Assembly: GCA_902826385.1 (NCBI GenBank)
Contig: CADEEU010000130.1
Span: forward strand, 1 to 9,155
Reading direction: 5' to 3'
From: an uncultured Acidobacteriota bacterium
Lineage (GTDB): Bacteria > Acidobacteriota > Blastocatellia > Pyrinomonadales > Pyrinomonadaceae
Length of the DNA stretch: 9,155 bases
Part shown: piece by piece, positions 1 through 4,856 of the stretch
Numbering within the stretch: position 1 is the first letter of the stretch
Layout: each line of letters opens with the position of its first letter
Translations under genes and position numbers: made by a program
Notes under the pieces: model-generated
Databases searched by the model: none
The model's input: only the letters and a program-made list of their open reading frames with translations
Told to the model about the DNA's origin: nothing

Positions 1-37
1 TACGCCCCCACAGTTTGACCTCAGCCAGCGTTGTCAT
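1..37 (-). CDS. hipA: HipA-type Ser/Thr kinase toxin, N-terminal fragment (runs off window)
   Basis: On the minus strand an ATG at 37-35 overlaps the stop of the upstream XRE gene (ATGA overlap). It opens a frame reading MTTLAEVKLWGR before the window ends. HipA-family kinases commonly start this way, with a 'xKLWGxxIG' beta strand, and a HipB-like gene directly upstream with a 4-bp overlap is the usual hipBA layout. HipA toxins phosphorylate glutamyl-tRNA synthetase or other targets and are neutralised by HipB. Only 12 codons are visible, so the kinase domain and the intactness of the gene cannot be judged. Confidence 0.6.
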   Translation of the reverse strand, partial: MTTLAEVKLWGR

Positions 38-384
38 GACTCATCCCCCCAACTCCAGCCCGTCCCCTTCGCACTTCGTGATTCCTTGGAGGAAGCTCGT
101 CGTCGCTTCTTTCCTTGAAGTTTTAGTTGAGCTATTGGGCTTGCTACAGGTTCCGGGAAGAGAACTTCTAATCGTTGCTGTAAGCCTAATGAGCGCAGGA
201 GCCGAATTAGGCTTGTAACTTGTACCGATTCGCCTGCCTCTAGCCGTTCAACGGTTCGCTTTGAGACTCCTGATTTCTCCGCAAGGTTTGCTTGGGTGAG
301 GTTTTGATTCAATCGAGCCATCGCAACACGTTCTCCGATTTCTTTAAGTATCGCTTGATCGGTAGTATGTGCGTCGAATCTCAT
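34..384 (-). CDS. hipB: HipB-like XRE-family HTH antitoxin/repressor
   Basis: A 116-residue protein with a Cro/C1-type helix-turn-helix at about residues 12-66: IGERVAMARLNQNLTQANLA, then SGVSKRTVERLEAG, with the typical turn between helices 2 and 3. The basic tail (about 90-108, KKRRRASSKE) ends in GWSWGDES; a C-terminal 'W-W-G-D/E' ending is common in HipB relatives paired with HipA. The last codons overlap the hipA start by ATGA, so the two are translationally coupled. It should bind its own promoter and the HipA kinase. The start at 384 has no Shine-Dalgarno sequence and lies only a few bases beyond a possible promoter, so translation may be (near-)leaderless. Family assignment is good; the pairing rests on the short hipA fragment. 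Confidence 0.8.
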   Translation of the reverse strand: MRFDAHTTDQAILKEIGERVAMARLNQNLTQANLAEKSGVSKRTVERLEAGESVQVTSLIRLLRSLGLQQRLEVLFPEPVASPIAQLKLQGKKRRRASSKESRSAKGTGWSWGDES

Positions 385-388
385 AATG

Positions 389-448
389 CGTCAAGTATGG
401 CGAATAATTATATGAATGTCAATGTATGTCGGCAAATATGGCGAGTAA
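389..448 (+). repeat. Direct-repeat pair flanking the hipB promoter (candidate operators)
   Basis: Two 19-bp copies, CGTCAAGTATGGCGAATAA (389-407) and CGGCAAATATGGCGAGTAA (430-448), match at 16 of 19 positions and are 41 bp apart, about four helical turns. One copy covers the proposed -10 region and the other lies upstream of the -35 box. This is the arrangement expected for cooperative autorepression by HipB. The sequence differs from the E. coli HipB operator (TATCC-N8-GGATA). Confidence 0.45.
394..422 (-). promoter_or_regulatory. Possible sigma70-type promoter for the hipBA pair
   Basis: On the minus strand a perfect -35 box TTGACA (422-417) is followed after 17 bp by CATACT (399-394), a 4/6 match to the -10 consensus. 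Transcription would start about 2-3 nt before the hipB ATG, giving an almost leaderless mRNA. Seen directly; activity is inferred. Confidence 0.45.
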
Positions 449-514
449 AATATTGTTATGTCTGGGGGTGTTATATCGTCACTAATAATGAGTTAGGAGA
501 GAATTTGAGAACAG

Positions 515-532
515 TTCGCCAATTTCGGCGAA
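515..532. repeat. Short perfect inverted repeat in the hipB-abiEi gap
   Basis: TTCGCC (515-520) and GGCGAA (527-532) form a perfect 6-bp inverted repeat around a 6-base centre. It lies in the 232-bp gap between the abiEi stop and the hipB start. No T-run follows on either strand, so it is not a typical terminator. GGCGAA also occurs in the hipB direct repeats (400-404 region), so it could be a further weak operator. Otherwise I see no gene in 385-616. Confidence 0.25.
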
Positions 533-616
533 GTGTAGCAAGGGCTCAGCTATCTTTTTTTGACTGGGTTCTGTGGAAAGACGGATAGCCGAACGGAAGT
601 GCCTTAGCTTCGGTGG

Positions 617-1189
617 TCATGGCACGATGACCTCCAGATGTTTGGCCAGTACAGATTCAAGCTCAAGTTCTTTTGCTGCTTTTGCAAGCTTTGCCTCCGT
701 AGTTTTTCTCGTTGCGAGAGCTTCTATGGCGGCCTTGATGGCCGTTCGCTCACCGATCTTCGTGATGAGTTTTAGAGCTTCTAGCACCGCCCTTTCGACG
801 GTAACGATCCGATATCCCTTTTCATCGACCACCTGTTTGTCGAGTCTCGTTTTTGTTCGAACCAGTTTATAACCGGTTTCTCGGGTTCTTTTCTCGGGAG
901 GAACCATTACCCATACTTCTCCCGGCACCTGTTCGGCAAGATTGTAATGATAAAGGGCAGATAGCCCGCCGATAGCCGAGTCCGGGCCGAACTTCGAATA
1001 CGCCATCTGGAATCCGACATCTTTATCCAGCGACGCCTTCGGATGTAGGTAGATTCCCCGACCGAGACGAACGAGGTCCTTTGTCGCGACAAGCCGGGAT
1101 ATGTCTTGCTGACTAATTCCTACGGACTTACCGTGAGCGAGTGTAAAGATCCCAAGTTTTCTTAATTTTGGTACGTGATGCTTAGCCAT
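617..1189 (-). CDS. AbiEi-type (type IV) antitoxin, orphan
   Basis: A 190-residue protein of the AbiEi antitoxin/transcriptional-regulator family. The N-terminus (about 8-60) is a winged helix-turn-helix (ISQQDISRLVATKDLVRLGRGIY, given in part), typically ending in the 'L-x-R-x-x-RGIY' wing. It is followed by the AbiEi segment with SAIGGLSALYHYNL (about 72-85) and 'VMVPPEKRTRETGYKLVRTK', and a helical C-terminus. In this family the antitoxin represses its own operon and counteracts the AbiEii nucleotidyltransferase, normally encoded immediately downstream. Here downstream (below 617) there is only 232 bp of non-coding sequence and then hipB, so the toxin is missing. The start at 1189 has no clear ribosome binding site. 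It could serve now as a stand-alone DNA-binding regulator. Confidence 0.75.
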   Translation of the reverse strand: MAKHHVPKLRKLGIFTLAHGKSVGISQQDISRLVATKDLVRLGRGIYLHPKASLDKDVGFQMAYSKFGPDSAIGGLSALYHYNLAEQVPGEVWVMVPPEKRTRETGYKLVRTKTRLDKQVVDEKGYRIVTVERAVLEALKLITKIGERTAIKAAIEALATRKTTEAKLAKAAKELELESVLAKHLEVIVP

Positions 1190-1196
1190 CAGTTAA

Positions 1197-1225
1197 AGAG
1201 TGTGGTGAAAAGTGACATTTGTCAA
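1197..1225 (-). promoter_or_regulatory. Possible abiEi promoter with overlapping inverted repeat
   Basis: Minus-strand TTGACA (1225-1220) with a 17-bp spacer to CACTCT (1202-1197) gives a strong -35 and a weak -10, with a start point at or next to the abiEi ATG. The inverted repeat TGACA-TT-TGTCA (1213-1224) covers the -35 box and is a candidate AbiEi operator, since AbiEi proteins autoregulate through inverted repeats. The geometry (TTGACA, 17 bp, near-leaderless start) resembles that before hipB. Confidence 0.4.
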
Positions 1226-1324
1226 TGAGCAATGTCGCGATGCACCAACCTGAAGAAGGGTCAGCATTTCAGACAACATCGCTCAAATATATAAAAGAGC
1301 GGTAGGCGAGAAGGGGGAAAAGTA

Positions 1325-1522
1325 ATGAACACCGGATACCAACTTCTTGGTTTATTAATAAGCCAGAATGACCTAGGAGATGGGGTTTCGTCACATTGTT
1401 TCTCGAAATGTCGCAAAATACTAAACAGCGAAATTAGTGTTTATTTTCGACCAGAATGTGTTATTTTGTTGTTCTCGCCAGTGTTATTTATCGACGTTCT
1501 AATTGGGAATAATCTTTGGTAA
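1325..1522 (+). CDS. Weak 65-residue hypothetical frame
   Basis: An ATG-initiated frame of 65 residues preceded by a purine-rich GAAGGGGGAAAAG that could serve as a ribosome binding site. The product has a hydrophobic C-terminal stretch (about residues 46-60, VILLFSPVLFIDVLI). It matches nothing I recognise. Composition looks like AT-rich non-coding DNA, and there is no convincing promoter. It could be a decayed remnant or chance; kept only because of the good spacing of the purine tract. Confidence 0.15.
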   Translation: MNTGYQLLGLLISQNDLGDGVSSHCFSKCRKILNSEISVYFRPECVILLFSPVLFIDVLIGNNLW

Positions 1523-1524
1523 CT

Positions 1525-1543
1525 TGGTTGCAAGATGGTTGCA
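1525..1543 (+). repeat. Tandem TGGTTGCA octamers near the tRNA remnant
   Basis: TGGTTGCA occurs at 1525-1532 and again at 1536-1543, 11 bp apart, or one helical turn. The longer string ACTTGGTTGCA at 1522-1532 recurs at 1738-1748, on the other side of the tRNA-Pro remnant. Such phased repeats beside an attachment site can be integrase-arm or excisionase sites, but they are short enough to be chance. Confidence 0.3.
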
Positions 1544-1648
1544 CTTTTGCCGACGCATATCTGCTTATACATTGTGAGTGAGACGCAAATACCTGATTTT
1601 GATTGGGTTTGAGCGTTTTTGAGAACCTACGATGATCCCCCAGGTTGG

Positions 1649-1693
1649 TTGGGGTGCGAGAGGTCGCAAGTTCAAATCTTGTCGTCCCGACCA
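1649..1693 (+). other. 3' part of a tRNA-Pro(GGG): probable att scar
   Basis: The sequence reads as the 3' portion of a tRNA: anticodon loop TTGGGGT (anticodon GGG at 1651-1653 with U33), 3' anticodon-stem strand GCGAG (1656-1660), and variable loop AGGTC. A 5-bp T stem GCAAG/CTTGT follows around TTCAAAT (1666-1682). Then come the acceptor strand CGTCCCG (1683-1689), discriminator A and CCA (1691-1693). It resembles E. coli proL from the anticodon loop onward. The 5' half is absent: no CGGGACG acceptor strand lies about 76 nt upstream, and the bases before 1649 do not pair with GCGAG. This is what remains at the distal end of an element integrated into a tRNA gene. The island would lie to the left, and an intact tRNA-Pro(GGG) is expected at its far end. 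Confidence 0.7.
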
Positions 1694-1701
1694 ATACAGA
1701 C

Positions 1702-1736
1702 AGGGCTTTCAGCGGTTGCTGGAAGCTCTATTTTTT
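1702..1736 (+). terminator. Intrinsic terminator behind the tRNA-Pro remnant
   Basis: A 12-bp stem (1702-1713 with 1718-1729, including two G-T wobbles) closed by a GGTT tetraloop is followed by ATTTTTT. It starts 8 nt after the CCA, so it is most simply the native terminator of the original tRNA-Pro gene. It also insulates the hydrogenase locus from transcription out of the left region. Confidence 0.8.
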
Positions 1737-1890
1737 GACTTGGTTGCAGTTTTCTTTTGCCATCTCCTTCTCGGCTCGAAACTCTCAAAAATTATCCTCT
1801 CCAATCACGCTGGTTGGAGTGTTCTTGCCCATTGGCCGAAGATGTCATTGCTCGGAATGACGATTTTCTTCATCAGCTTCAGGAGGTGTG

Positions 1891-1899
1891 TGTTATGAT
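1891..1899 (+). promoter_or_regulatory. Possible extended -10 promoter for the activator gene
   Basis: TGTTATGAT matches an extended -10 element (TG-N-TATGAT). There is no good -35 box 16-18 bp upstream. Start of transcription would be near 1906, about 30 nt before the ATG at 1935. A half-site AGTTTGCA (1924-1931), as in the palindromes at 3652 and 7991, lies just before the start codon, so autoregulation is conceivable. No Shine-Dalgarno sequence is visible. The rest of 1737-1934 holds nothing recognisable. Confidence 0.3.
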
Positions 1900-1934
1900 G
1901 TAAAGAAGGTTTACACTCTGTATAGTTTGCAGCG

Positions 1935-3413
1935 ATGAAAGAATCATTGATATTGATCATTGACGAAGATCGGGACGACCTTATCGCGCTTGCCAAGTGT
2001 TTTTCTACCGATTATCAGGTGGTCTCGGCTCGCTCCGGCAAAGAGGCATTGGATTTTCTAGAGGGGAGCGACGTTGATGTGATCCTTAGCGGTCTGCGCA
2101 TAAACGATATGTCGGGCCTCGATATTTTTTCACAATCCCGCGTCACACGCCCTGAAGCTATTCGGATTCTTGTAGCCGAGCATCACGATCTTGAGGCGAT
2201 CAATCGCGAAGTTAGCGATGGCGCGATCTATCAGGTGATCCGCAAACCATGGCATCGAACTGCCCTTAGATTGATGGTCCGACGAGCCCTTGAGAGCCGC
2301 GAACTTGCCCGCCGCCATCGCTATTTGAATCGGGCATTAAAATTCTCCGACGCTATCTGGGACAAAGATATTGGCAACCCTCATGCCTCACCGAAAAAGA
2401 GCCTTGAGTTCGACAAACTCGTTTTTGTCAGCGAATCGATGATGAACGTCTGCAGCCTCGCTCAACGGGGTGCAGTTACGGATCTGCCGATACTTATTCA
2501 GGGCGAGACTGGAACGGGGAAGGAGCTTCTTGCTCGCGCCGTTCACGCATTTAGCAAGCGCCGCGATAATTTGTTCCTCGTTCAAAACTGCGGAGCCCTG
2601 CCCGATGAGCTCTTGCAATCAGAGTTGTTCGGTCATAAGCGAGGTGCATTTACCGGAGCGATCAGCGACAGGCTTGGGCTTTTTCCCGCGGCCGACGGCG
2701 GAACAGTTTTTCTCGACGAGATCTCTGACGTGTCGCCCGCTTTCCAGGTGAGTCTTTTAAGATTCTTGCAGGAGGGCGAGGTCAAGGCGATTGGGTCCGA
2801 AAAGACCCGAAAATGCGATGTCAGAATAATCGCGGCATCCAATCGTTCGCTAAAGGCTTTGGTCGAAGCGGGCGAGTTTCGCCGCGACCTCTATTACAGG
2901 CTACGGGGCTTTGAGTTGAATCTTCCTCCACTTCGCGACCGCGTCGAAGACATTCCCGTATTGGCCGAACACCTTGCGAACCGATATGCTGAATCGATAG
3001 GCAGAAAGATCCTAGGCATAGCCCTTGATGTAATGCGGCGGCTGAAAGCTCACCGCTGGACGGGAAATGTCCGCGAACTCGAAAATGAGATCCGACGGAT
3101 GGTTGCTCTGGCGGAGAACGGGGAGTTTCTCAACGTTAAGCATCTGTCTGAGGAGCTAGCCGCGATCGACGGAACTTTGACATCCGGAGAACTGCCATTC
3201 GATCAGCGGATTCTTAACAGCGGCGGCACCTTAAAAGAGACTGTTGAACGCATAGAGAGGCAGATGGTCTCTCAGGCGCTGATCCGGAATAAATGGAACC
3301 ACAGCAAGGCGGCAAGGGAACTAGGCCTCTCGCGCGTTGGACTCGCTAACAAGATAAAGCGTTATAGCCTTGACCACACGCTTACGCTTGCCAAAATAGC
3401 GGGCGAAACATAA
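1935..3413 (+). CDS. Sigma54-dependent NtrC-family activator, HoxA/HupR-like, with degenerate receiver
   Basis: A 492-residue response regulator with three domains. The receiver (about 4-120) keeps the acidic cluster D10/E11/D12 and K104 (in KPW, as in HoxA/HupR). The phosphoacceptor position is Gly53 (VILSGLR instead of VILSDLR), and the switch Thr/Ser is Ala81. The AAA+ domain (about 160-400) is intact: Walker A GETGTGKE (190-197), the sigma54-contact loop GAFTGA (237-242), Walker B GGTVFLDE (255-262) and arginine-finger region RRDLYYRL (316-323). A Fis-type helix-turn-helix lies at about 455-478 (NHSKAARELGLSRVGLANKI). It should bind enhancer sites and remodel sigma54 holoenzyme. HoxA and HupR are known to activate hydrogenase genes in the unphosphorylated state, which fits the lost Asp. 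No kinase gene is adjacent. The likely target is the sigma54 promoter at 3798-3813. Confidence 0.9.
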   Translation: MKESLILIIDEDRDDLIALAKCFSTDYQVVSARSGKEALDFLEGSDVDVILSGLRINDMSGLDIFSQSRVTRPEAIRILVAEHHDLEAINREVSDGAIYQVIRKPWHRTALRLMVRRALESRELARRHRYLNRALKFSDAIWDKDIGNPHASPKKSLEFDKLVFVSESMMNVCSLAQRGAVTDLPILIQGETGTGKELLARAVHAFSKRRDNLFLVQNCGALPDELLQSELFGHKRGAFTGAISDRLGLFPAADGGTVFLDEISDVSPAFQVSLLRFLQEGEVKAIGSEKTRKCDVRIIAASNRSLKALVEAGEFRRDLYYRLRGFELNLPPLRDRVEDIPVLAEHLANRYAESIGRKILGIALDVMRRLKAHRWTGNVRELENEIRRMVALAENGEFLNVKHLSEELAAIDGTLTSGELPFDQRILNSGGTLKETVERIERQMVSQALIRNKWNHSKAARELGLSRVGLANKIKRYSLDHTLTLAKIAGET

Positions 3414-3415
3414 AC

Positions 3416-3649
3416 ATGCCTACCGACGAAGAAAATACCGACGGATTGATCTTTCTGTTCCCGCCGGTGGTACCAGATGAATTGAGGAAGCAGGGTGAAT
3501 TCGTCGACCTTGGCGTCACTCCTCTGGCGAGGCAGCTTGGCCTTACTCCCGAGCAAACCAACGGCCACTGGTGCAGCCGTTGCCAGGGGATCTGGTTTGG
3601 ATACACGCTCGAAGCCGAATGCCCGGTTTGCGGCAATCGGCACGGTTGA
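3416..3649 (+). CDS. Small zinc-ribbon protein following the activator
   Basis: A 77-residue protein whose ATG lies 2 nt after the activator stop codon, so the pair is almost certainly co-transcribed and translationally coupled. Near the C-terminus it has C53-x2-C56-x12-C69-P-V-C72-G, a zinc-ribbon/rubredoxin-knuckle arrangement. The N-terminal 50 residues show no known fold and no membrane segment. The CxxC-x12-CPxCG spacing resembles the zinc site of the nickel chaperone HypA. The HypA N-terminal Met-His-Glu nickel site and about 35 residues are missing, so I do not call it HypA. It could be a partner of the activator or a maturation helper; the function is unknown. Confidence 0.7.
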   Translation: MPTDEENTDGLIFLFPPVVPDELRKQGEFVDLGVTPLARQLGLTPEQTNGHWCSRCQGIWFGYTLEAECPVCGNRHG

Positions 3650-3651
3650 TA

Positions 3652-3699
3652 CGCAAACTTAGTTTGCGCATCGTCTCTGGTTGCATACTTAGTTGACGC
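3652..3699 (+). promoter_or_regulatory. Tandem palindromic sites, candidate upstream activator sequence (UAS)
   Basis: A perfect 8+1+8 palindrome, CGCAAACTTAGTTTGCG (3652-3668, centre 3660), is followed exactly 30 bp on by a diverged copy, GCATACTTAGTTGACGC (3683-3699, centre 3690), matching 14 of 17 positions. Their centres are about 164 and 134 bp upstream of the predicted sigma54 start point, the usual distance for enhancer sites of NtrC-family activators. They sit just after the activator/zinc-ribbon operon. The same palindrome recurs at 7991-8007. Binding by the activator at 1935-3413 is inferred. Confidence 0.65.
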
Positions 3700-3748
3700 C
3701 TCGCTAAAGCGTGACACGCCCTTCTTCGTTTTTCTTAACCGTCAAATT

Positions 3749-3762
3749 AATAAGCACTTATT
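3749..3762. repeat. AT-rich inverted repeat between UAS and promoter
   Basis: AATAAG-CA-CTTATT is a perfect 6-bp inverted repeat lying between the palindromic sites and the -24/-12 promoter, in an AT-rich segment (about 3729-3770). Sigma54 promoters often carry a bending site (IHF or intrinsic) here. It does not match the IHF consensus well, so this role is a guess. Confidence 0.25.
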
Positions 3763-3797
3763 GAGTCTATGGTCGCATTGCGGTCAACTCAACAAGG

Positions 3798-3813
3798 TGG
3801 CATAAGTCTTGCA
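3798..3813 (+). promoter_or_regulatory. Sigma54 (-24/-12) promoter of the hydrogenase operon
   Basis: TGGCAT-AAGTC-TTGCA matches the sigma54 consensus TGGCAC-N5-TTGCA at 10 of 11 defined positions. The invariant GG (3799-3800) and GC (3811-3812) are separated by the canonical 10 bp. Start of transcription is predicted near 3824, giving a leader of about 48 nt before the hhyS ATG. With an AAA+ activator carrying GAFTGA encoded directly upstream, this is a well-supported call. Confidence 0.85.
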
Positions 3814-3871
3814 CCTCCGTTCCGCAGTAGAATTCTCTTCTACCAGCTAAGCGACGATCAAGGAGTGAAAA

Positions 3872-4834
3872 ATGGCGAATCTACTCTGGCTGCAAGGCGG
3901 GGCTTGTTCGGGGAACACGATGTCGTTTCTCAATGCTGAGGAACCAAGTGCCTGCGATCTGGTCACCGATTTTGGGATCAATGTTCTATGGCATCCCTCA
4001 TTGGGCGTCGAACTCGGTGATAATCTGCAAAAGATCCTTCGGGACTGCGTTTCGGGAGCCATTCCGCTAGATATTTTTGTGTTTGAAGGCACCGTTGTTA
4101 ATGCACCGGATGGCACTGGGGAATGGAACCGCTTTGCCGGACGCCCAATGAAGCAATGGGTGAAGGAGCTGTCAGACGCGGCGAGCTTTGTTGTCGCTAT
4201 CGGCGATTGCGCCACTTGGGGCGGGATTCCAGCGACCGCACCTAACCCGAGTGATTCGGTTGGACTTCAGTTCCTGAAACGCGAAAACGGAGGAGCTCTC
4301 GGTTCTGACTTCAAAGCCAAGTCGGGCTTGCCGGTGATCAACGTTCCTGGCTGTCCGGCCCATCCTGATTGGATCACTCAGATCGTTGTTGCAGTTGCGA
4401 CCGGACGTGCGGGTGACATTGGCCTAGATGAATTTCAGCGGCCGAAGACGTTTTTCCAGAGCTTTACGCAAACAGGTTGTACCCGCAATATGCATTTCGC
4501 GTACAAGGTGTCGGCGACAGAATTCGGCCAACGCAAGGGCTGTCTATATTACGATCTGGGTTGTCGCGGGCCGATGACGCACAGCCCGTGTAACAGGATA
4601 TTGTGGAACCGCCAATCGTCTAAGACGCGAGCCGGTATGCCGTGTCTCGGTTGCACGGAACCGGAATTTCCTTTTTTCGATCTTGCACCTGGCACTGTTT
4701 TTAAGACCCAAACTGTAATGGGCTTTCCAAAAGACATGCCTGAGGGCGTCGATAAAAAAGGATATATGGCGATGACGGCGGCAGCTAAGAACGCCGCACC
4801 GGCTTGGGCGGAACAAGACATCTTTGTCGTTTAG
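3872..4834 (+). CDS. hhyS: Group 1h [NiFe]-hydrogenase small subunit
   Basis: A 320-residue electron-transfer subunit of a high-affinity uptake hydrogenase. It passes electrons from the NiFe site through three Fe-S clusters. AAGGAG (3860-3865) lies 6 nt before the ATG. There is no twin-arginine leader, so the enzyme is cytoplasmic, as in group 1h. Proximal-cluster ligands are C12, C113 (GDC) and C161 (PGC). The second Cys of the usual CxxC is Asn15 (CSGN), as expected for the reported 3-Cys/1-Asp proximal cluster of the Ralstonia actinobacterial-type enzyme; D33 is a candidate Asp, not proven. Distal region: Q200-x2-C203, C224, C231, with Gln where standard enzymes have a His ligand. Medial region: C240, C258, C261. 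The large subunit gene starts 22 nt after the stop. Confidence 0.95.
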   Translation: MANLLWLQGGACSGNTMSFLNAEEPSACDLVTDFGINVLWHPSLGVELGDNLQKILRDCVSGAIPLDIFVFEGTVVNAPDGTGEWNRFAGRPMKQWVKELSDAASFVVAIGDCATWGGIPATAPNPSDSVGLQFLKRENGGALGSDFKAKSGLPVINVPGCPAHPDWITQIVVAVATGRAGDIGLDEFQRPKTFFQSFTQTGCTRNMHFAYKVSATEFGQRKGCLYYDLGCRGPMTHSPCNRILWNRQSSKTRAGMPCLGCTEPEFPFFDLAPGTVFKTQTVMGFPKDMPEGVDKKGYMAMTAAAKNAAPAWAEQDIFVV

Positions 4835-4856
4835 GAAACGGAGGCGGAACAATATC

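Larger units (their letters stand above)
1226..1648. other. Gene-poor AT-rich stretch at the proposed island end
   Basis: About 420 bp without a convincing gene. It contains an imperfect hairpin-like pair CGCTC/GAGCG (1280-1301) and a weak 65-codon frame (1325-1522), listed separately. There is also a tandem octamer TGGTTGCA at 1525-1532 and 1536-1543, 11 bp apart. Base composition is visibly richer in A+T than the hydrogenase region. No integrase, IS terminal repeat or RNA gene was recognised. Confidence 0.4.

Noticed and set aside
292..588. Plus-strand frame of 98 codons opposite hipB and through its upstream region
   Set aside because: It overlaps the hipB coding sequence antisense and its promoter repeats; no ribosome binding site and no family resemblance.
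1488..1694. Minus-strand frame of 68 codons reading MVGTTRFELATSRTPT
   Set aside because: This is the well-known artefact of translating the antisense of a tRNA 3' half; the sequence is the tRNA-Pro remnant, not a protein gene.
1632..1898. Plus-strand frames of 88 and 71 codons across the tRNA remnant and terminator
   Set aside because: They run through tRNA sequence and an intrinsic terminator, without a ribosome binding site or recognisable product.
3416..3649. HypA annotation for the zinc-ribbon protein
   Set aside because: It has the CxxC pair spacing but lacks the Met-His-Glu nickel-binding N-terminus and is much shorter than HypA.
3693..3721. Sigma70 promoter using TTGACG in the second UAS copy
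   Set aside because: No -10-like hexamer lies 16-18 bp downstream.
4824..4856. Upstream TTG start for hhyL (adds 11 residues)
   Set aside because: It lies inside the hhyS coding region and would add a basic leader (MSFRKRRRNNI) atypical of the family; ATG 4857 has GGAGGCGG before it.
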